Below, piece after piece: positions 12,909 to 14,605 of a DNA stretch of 14,605 nt. How positions within the stretch are numbered: position 1 is the first letter of the stretch; each line of letters begins with the position of its first letter. The DNA is taken from positions 1 through 14,605 of the forward strand of contig CADBOW010000157.1 of NCBI GenBank assembly GCA_902796375.1. The letters are read 5' to 3'. A model generated the notes under the pieces. The model did no database searches, had not been told where the DNA came from, and was given only the letters and a program-made list of their open reading frames with translations. The position numbers were made by a program, and so were the translations under genes. Source of the DNA: an uncultured Lachnospiraceae bacterium (GTDB taxonomy: Bacteria; Bacillota; Clostridia; Lachnospirales; Lachnospiraceae).

Positions 12909-14605
12909 ATGATGGGCTACAGCTGGAACGTAATGTGGCTGGACTGCATCATGGTGCTTCCCCTGGCGATCCTGGGTATGGAACGGATCTTCCGGAAGGA
13001 AAGCCCGAAGATGTATGTGCTTTCCATGTTTTACATCCTGTTCTGTAATTTCTATATCGCGTTTATCATCTGTATCTTTCTGACCCTTTGGTTCTTCGCC
13101 CATAAATGGGGAAGCTTCCGGAATTTCCTGCGGAGCGGTCTGGTATTTGCGGGCTGTTCTCTGCTGGCTGCCGCCATGGCGGCCTTTGCGCTGCTCTCCG
13201 CCTATCTGGGGATCATGACCACATCCTCGGCGGGGAAAGGCTTTCCGAAGTTTGAATTCTACGGAAATATCTTCTCGCTGCTGAAGCAGCATTTCTTCCT
13301 GACGGTGCCTCTGGAAATGCAGAGCTTCGACGGAGGACTGAATGCCTACTGCGGCGTCTTTACGGTGCTGCTGTTCTTCGTATTTCTGTTTAGTGACCGG
13401 ATCTCACTTGCGGAGAGGATCCGTAAGCTGCTGCTGATTGCAGTTCTGGTCCTCAGCTTTAATACCACCACGCTGAATTTCATCTGGCACGGCTTCCATG
13501 ATCAGTACGGGATTCCCAACCGGTTTTCCTTCGTATACATTTTTGCGCTGCTCACTCTGGGGTATGAGGCGTTCGTCCGGCTGAAGCAGACCAGCGTGCT
13601 GCGTCTGTCTCTGGCAGGGTCGGCCACCATCATTTTCTTCTTCCTCTGCTTCTGGTACGGAGATCCGAATGAGCTTCTGCCCTCGGGTGCGATCCTTGCC
13701 ATCACACTGGCACTGGTTGTGGCTTATATGGTGTTCATTTTCCTGCGGAAGATGGGCGGAATGAAGGTCCTGACCAGCAGTATCGTGCTGTTCAGCATTT
13801 TCGCTGTGGAGCTGATCTCCAACGCCGTGGTGGGCTTTGTCAAAAACGATGTGGCCAACGGGAAGTATTATACGGAATATCAGGAGGCCATGGAGACGGC
13901 CAAGGAAAATGTGGATCATCTGACGGAGGTGAACGGCCGGATCTTCTGGCGGGAGGATCAGGCGCTGACCAGGATGCTGGACGAGTCCACCTACAATGGA
14001 CTTCGCAGCGTGGGTACCTTCTGTTCCACCGTCGTGGGCGATCTGGTGGATACCATGGGAAATCTGGGCTGCTATACCGGAGTGAATGAATTCCTGTTCT
14101 ATGGAGGAAATCCCATCCTGAATATGCTGATCGGCGTCAGATATATCTATGTCCGGGGAAGTGAGTATGCGGGCATCGCCAGCCGTGAAACCCCCATCTA
14201 TGACGGGGGGACCGTAAAGGTTTATGAGGATCCCTACGCCCTTTCCCTGGGATACGGAGTTCCGGAAAATGTGAGAAACTGGACATCCATCGGCTCCAAC
14301 CGGATCGAAACCGTAAATGATCTTGCCAGATCCCTGGCACGTACCAAGAGACCCTACCGGTTTGTGACGCCGGAGATTGAGGCAACAGGGACCGCCTGTG
14401 ATACCTGGGTTACGGAGGACAGGCCCCAGATCATCAATTTCGAGCAGACGGACAGTGATGATGAGATGACCATCACGGCCGCATTTACGGTGGAAGAGGA
14501 CGGTACCTATGTACTGGATACCAAGGTGAATAAGGCGGAGAAGTTGGAATACAAGCTGAACGGAGAGGTGATGGCCAAGGAACGGTTTGTTACCCAGATC
14601 GTGGA
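12909..14605 (+). CDS. YfhO-family membrane protein, continuation after the TGA (3' end outside window)
   Basis: In the same frame as 12387-12890, with no further stop from 12891 to 14605 (571 codons). The first in-frame ATG after the TGA is at 12909, with no Shine-Dalgarno sequence, so independent translation is doubtful. Immediately after the stop comes the family hallmark YSWNVMWLDCIMVLPLAILG, then further hydrophobic helices (for example around 13021-13100, 13140-13220, 13360-13400, 13430-13480, 13520-13560, 13610-13660, 13690-13750 and 13780-13830), the conserved-looking QYGIPNRFSFVYIF segment, and a large C-terminal extracytoplasmic region (from about 13880) with NMLIGVRYIYV. The whole reads as one YfhO gene of at least 739 codons interrupted once. 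Recent nonsense mutation, a sequencing error, or recoding are the options; the intact remainder argues that any decay is recent. Confidence 0.78.
   Translation, partial: MMGYSWNVMWLDCIMVLPLAILGMERIFRKESPKMYVLSMFYILFCNFYIAFIICIFLTLWFFAHKWGSFRNFLRSGLVFAGCSLLAAAMAAFALLSAYLGIMTTSSAGKGFPKFEFYGNIFSLLKQHFFLTVPLEMQSFDGGLNAYCGVFTVLLFFVFLFSDRISLAERIRKLLLIAVLVLSFNTTTLNFIWHGFHDQYGIPNRFSFVYIFALLTLGYEAFVRLKQTSVLRLSLAGSATIIFFFLCFWYGDPNELLPSGAILAITLALVVAYMVFIFLRKMGGMKVLTSSIVLFSIFAVELISNAVVGFVKNDVANGKYYTEYQEAMETAKENVDHLTEVNGRIFWREDQALTRMLDESTYNGLRSVGTFCSTVVGDLVDTMGNLGCYTGVNEFLFYGGNPILNMLIGVRYIYVRGSEYAGIASRETPIYDGGTVKVYEDPYALSLGYGVPENVRNWTSIGSNRIETVNDLARSLARTKRPYRFVTPEIEATGTACDTWVTEDRPQIINFEQTDSDDEMTITAAFTVEEDGTYVLDTKVNKAEKLEYKLNGEVMAKERFVTQIV

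Noticed and set aside
12891..12917. Hairpin just after the TGA (GCCATCA / TGATGGGC with one bulge) as a selenocysteine insertion element
   Set aside because: The 9-base loop (ACGCCTATA) lacks the GGU-type apex of bacterial SECIS elements, the stem is short, and selenocysteine is not known in YfhO proteins. A nonsense change or error is simpler.
12360..13292. 310-codon - strand open frame that spans the TGA in the YfhO gene
   Set aside because: Considered as the true gene because it has no stop, but it is His/Gln/Lys-rich without membrane or domain pattern, while the + strand carries clear YfhO motifs on both sides of the TGA.

Overview
The window looks like a chromosomal segment of a Gram-positive, moderately GC-rich Clostridia, most likely a Lachnospiraceae member. 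This is inferred from gene content, because there is no rRNA. The indicators are a prolyl-tRNA synthetase of the zinc-tailed archaeal/eukaryotic form, choline-binding/cell-wall-binding GW repeats, a Thr/Ala-rich lipoprotein linker on a GH9 cellulase, a YfhO-family protein and strong AGGAGG-type ribosome binding sites. I see no insertion sequence, phage gene, tRNA, rRNA or CRISPR array, and no gene-free stretch longer than 300 bases.

Left part (1-4217), housekeeping genes on the + strand: the 3' end of proS with a good hairpin terminator; a CCA-adding tRNA nucleotidyltransferase carrying an HD domain; then, behind its own sigma-A-type promoter, a phosphoglucomutase/phosphomannomutase (PgcA type).

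Middle part (4303-7422), a three-gene + strand cassette for the cell surface. Two paralogous exported proteins with an NlpC/P60-like Cys/His domain flank an unrecognised six-helix membrane protein. The first paralog ends in a Lys/Glu-rich linker and a C-terminal membrane helix; the second ends in six cell-wall-binding GW repeats. The third gene overlaps the second by a GTGA junction. This cassette is the best candidate here for an undescribed system. A 17-bp hairpin terminator separates it from a convergent AAA+ ATPase gene (CbbX/SpoVK type) on the - strand, whose N-terminal half I do not recognise.

Right part (9050-14605): the AAA+ gene and a hisA-like gene are read divergently from two back-to-back promoters in one short spacer. 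The hisA product resembles the eukaryotic (fungal HIS6) form of the enzyme and stands alone without other his genes. It is followed 30 bp later by a large GH9 cellulase lipoprotein with a CBM-like module and a threefold 45-bp repeat in its linker, then by a YfhO-family multi-membrane protein that runs off the window. The YfhO frame is interrupted by one TGA at codon 168 but is otherwise open for the remaining 571 codons, and it contains a terminator-like hairpin within its first 27 codons. PgcA (glucose-1-phosphate supply), the cell-wall proteins and YfhO (teichoic-acid glycosylation in relatives) suggest a partial envelope theme, but that link is inference.
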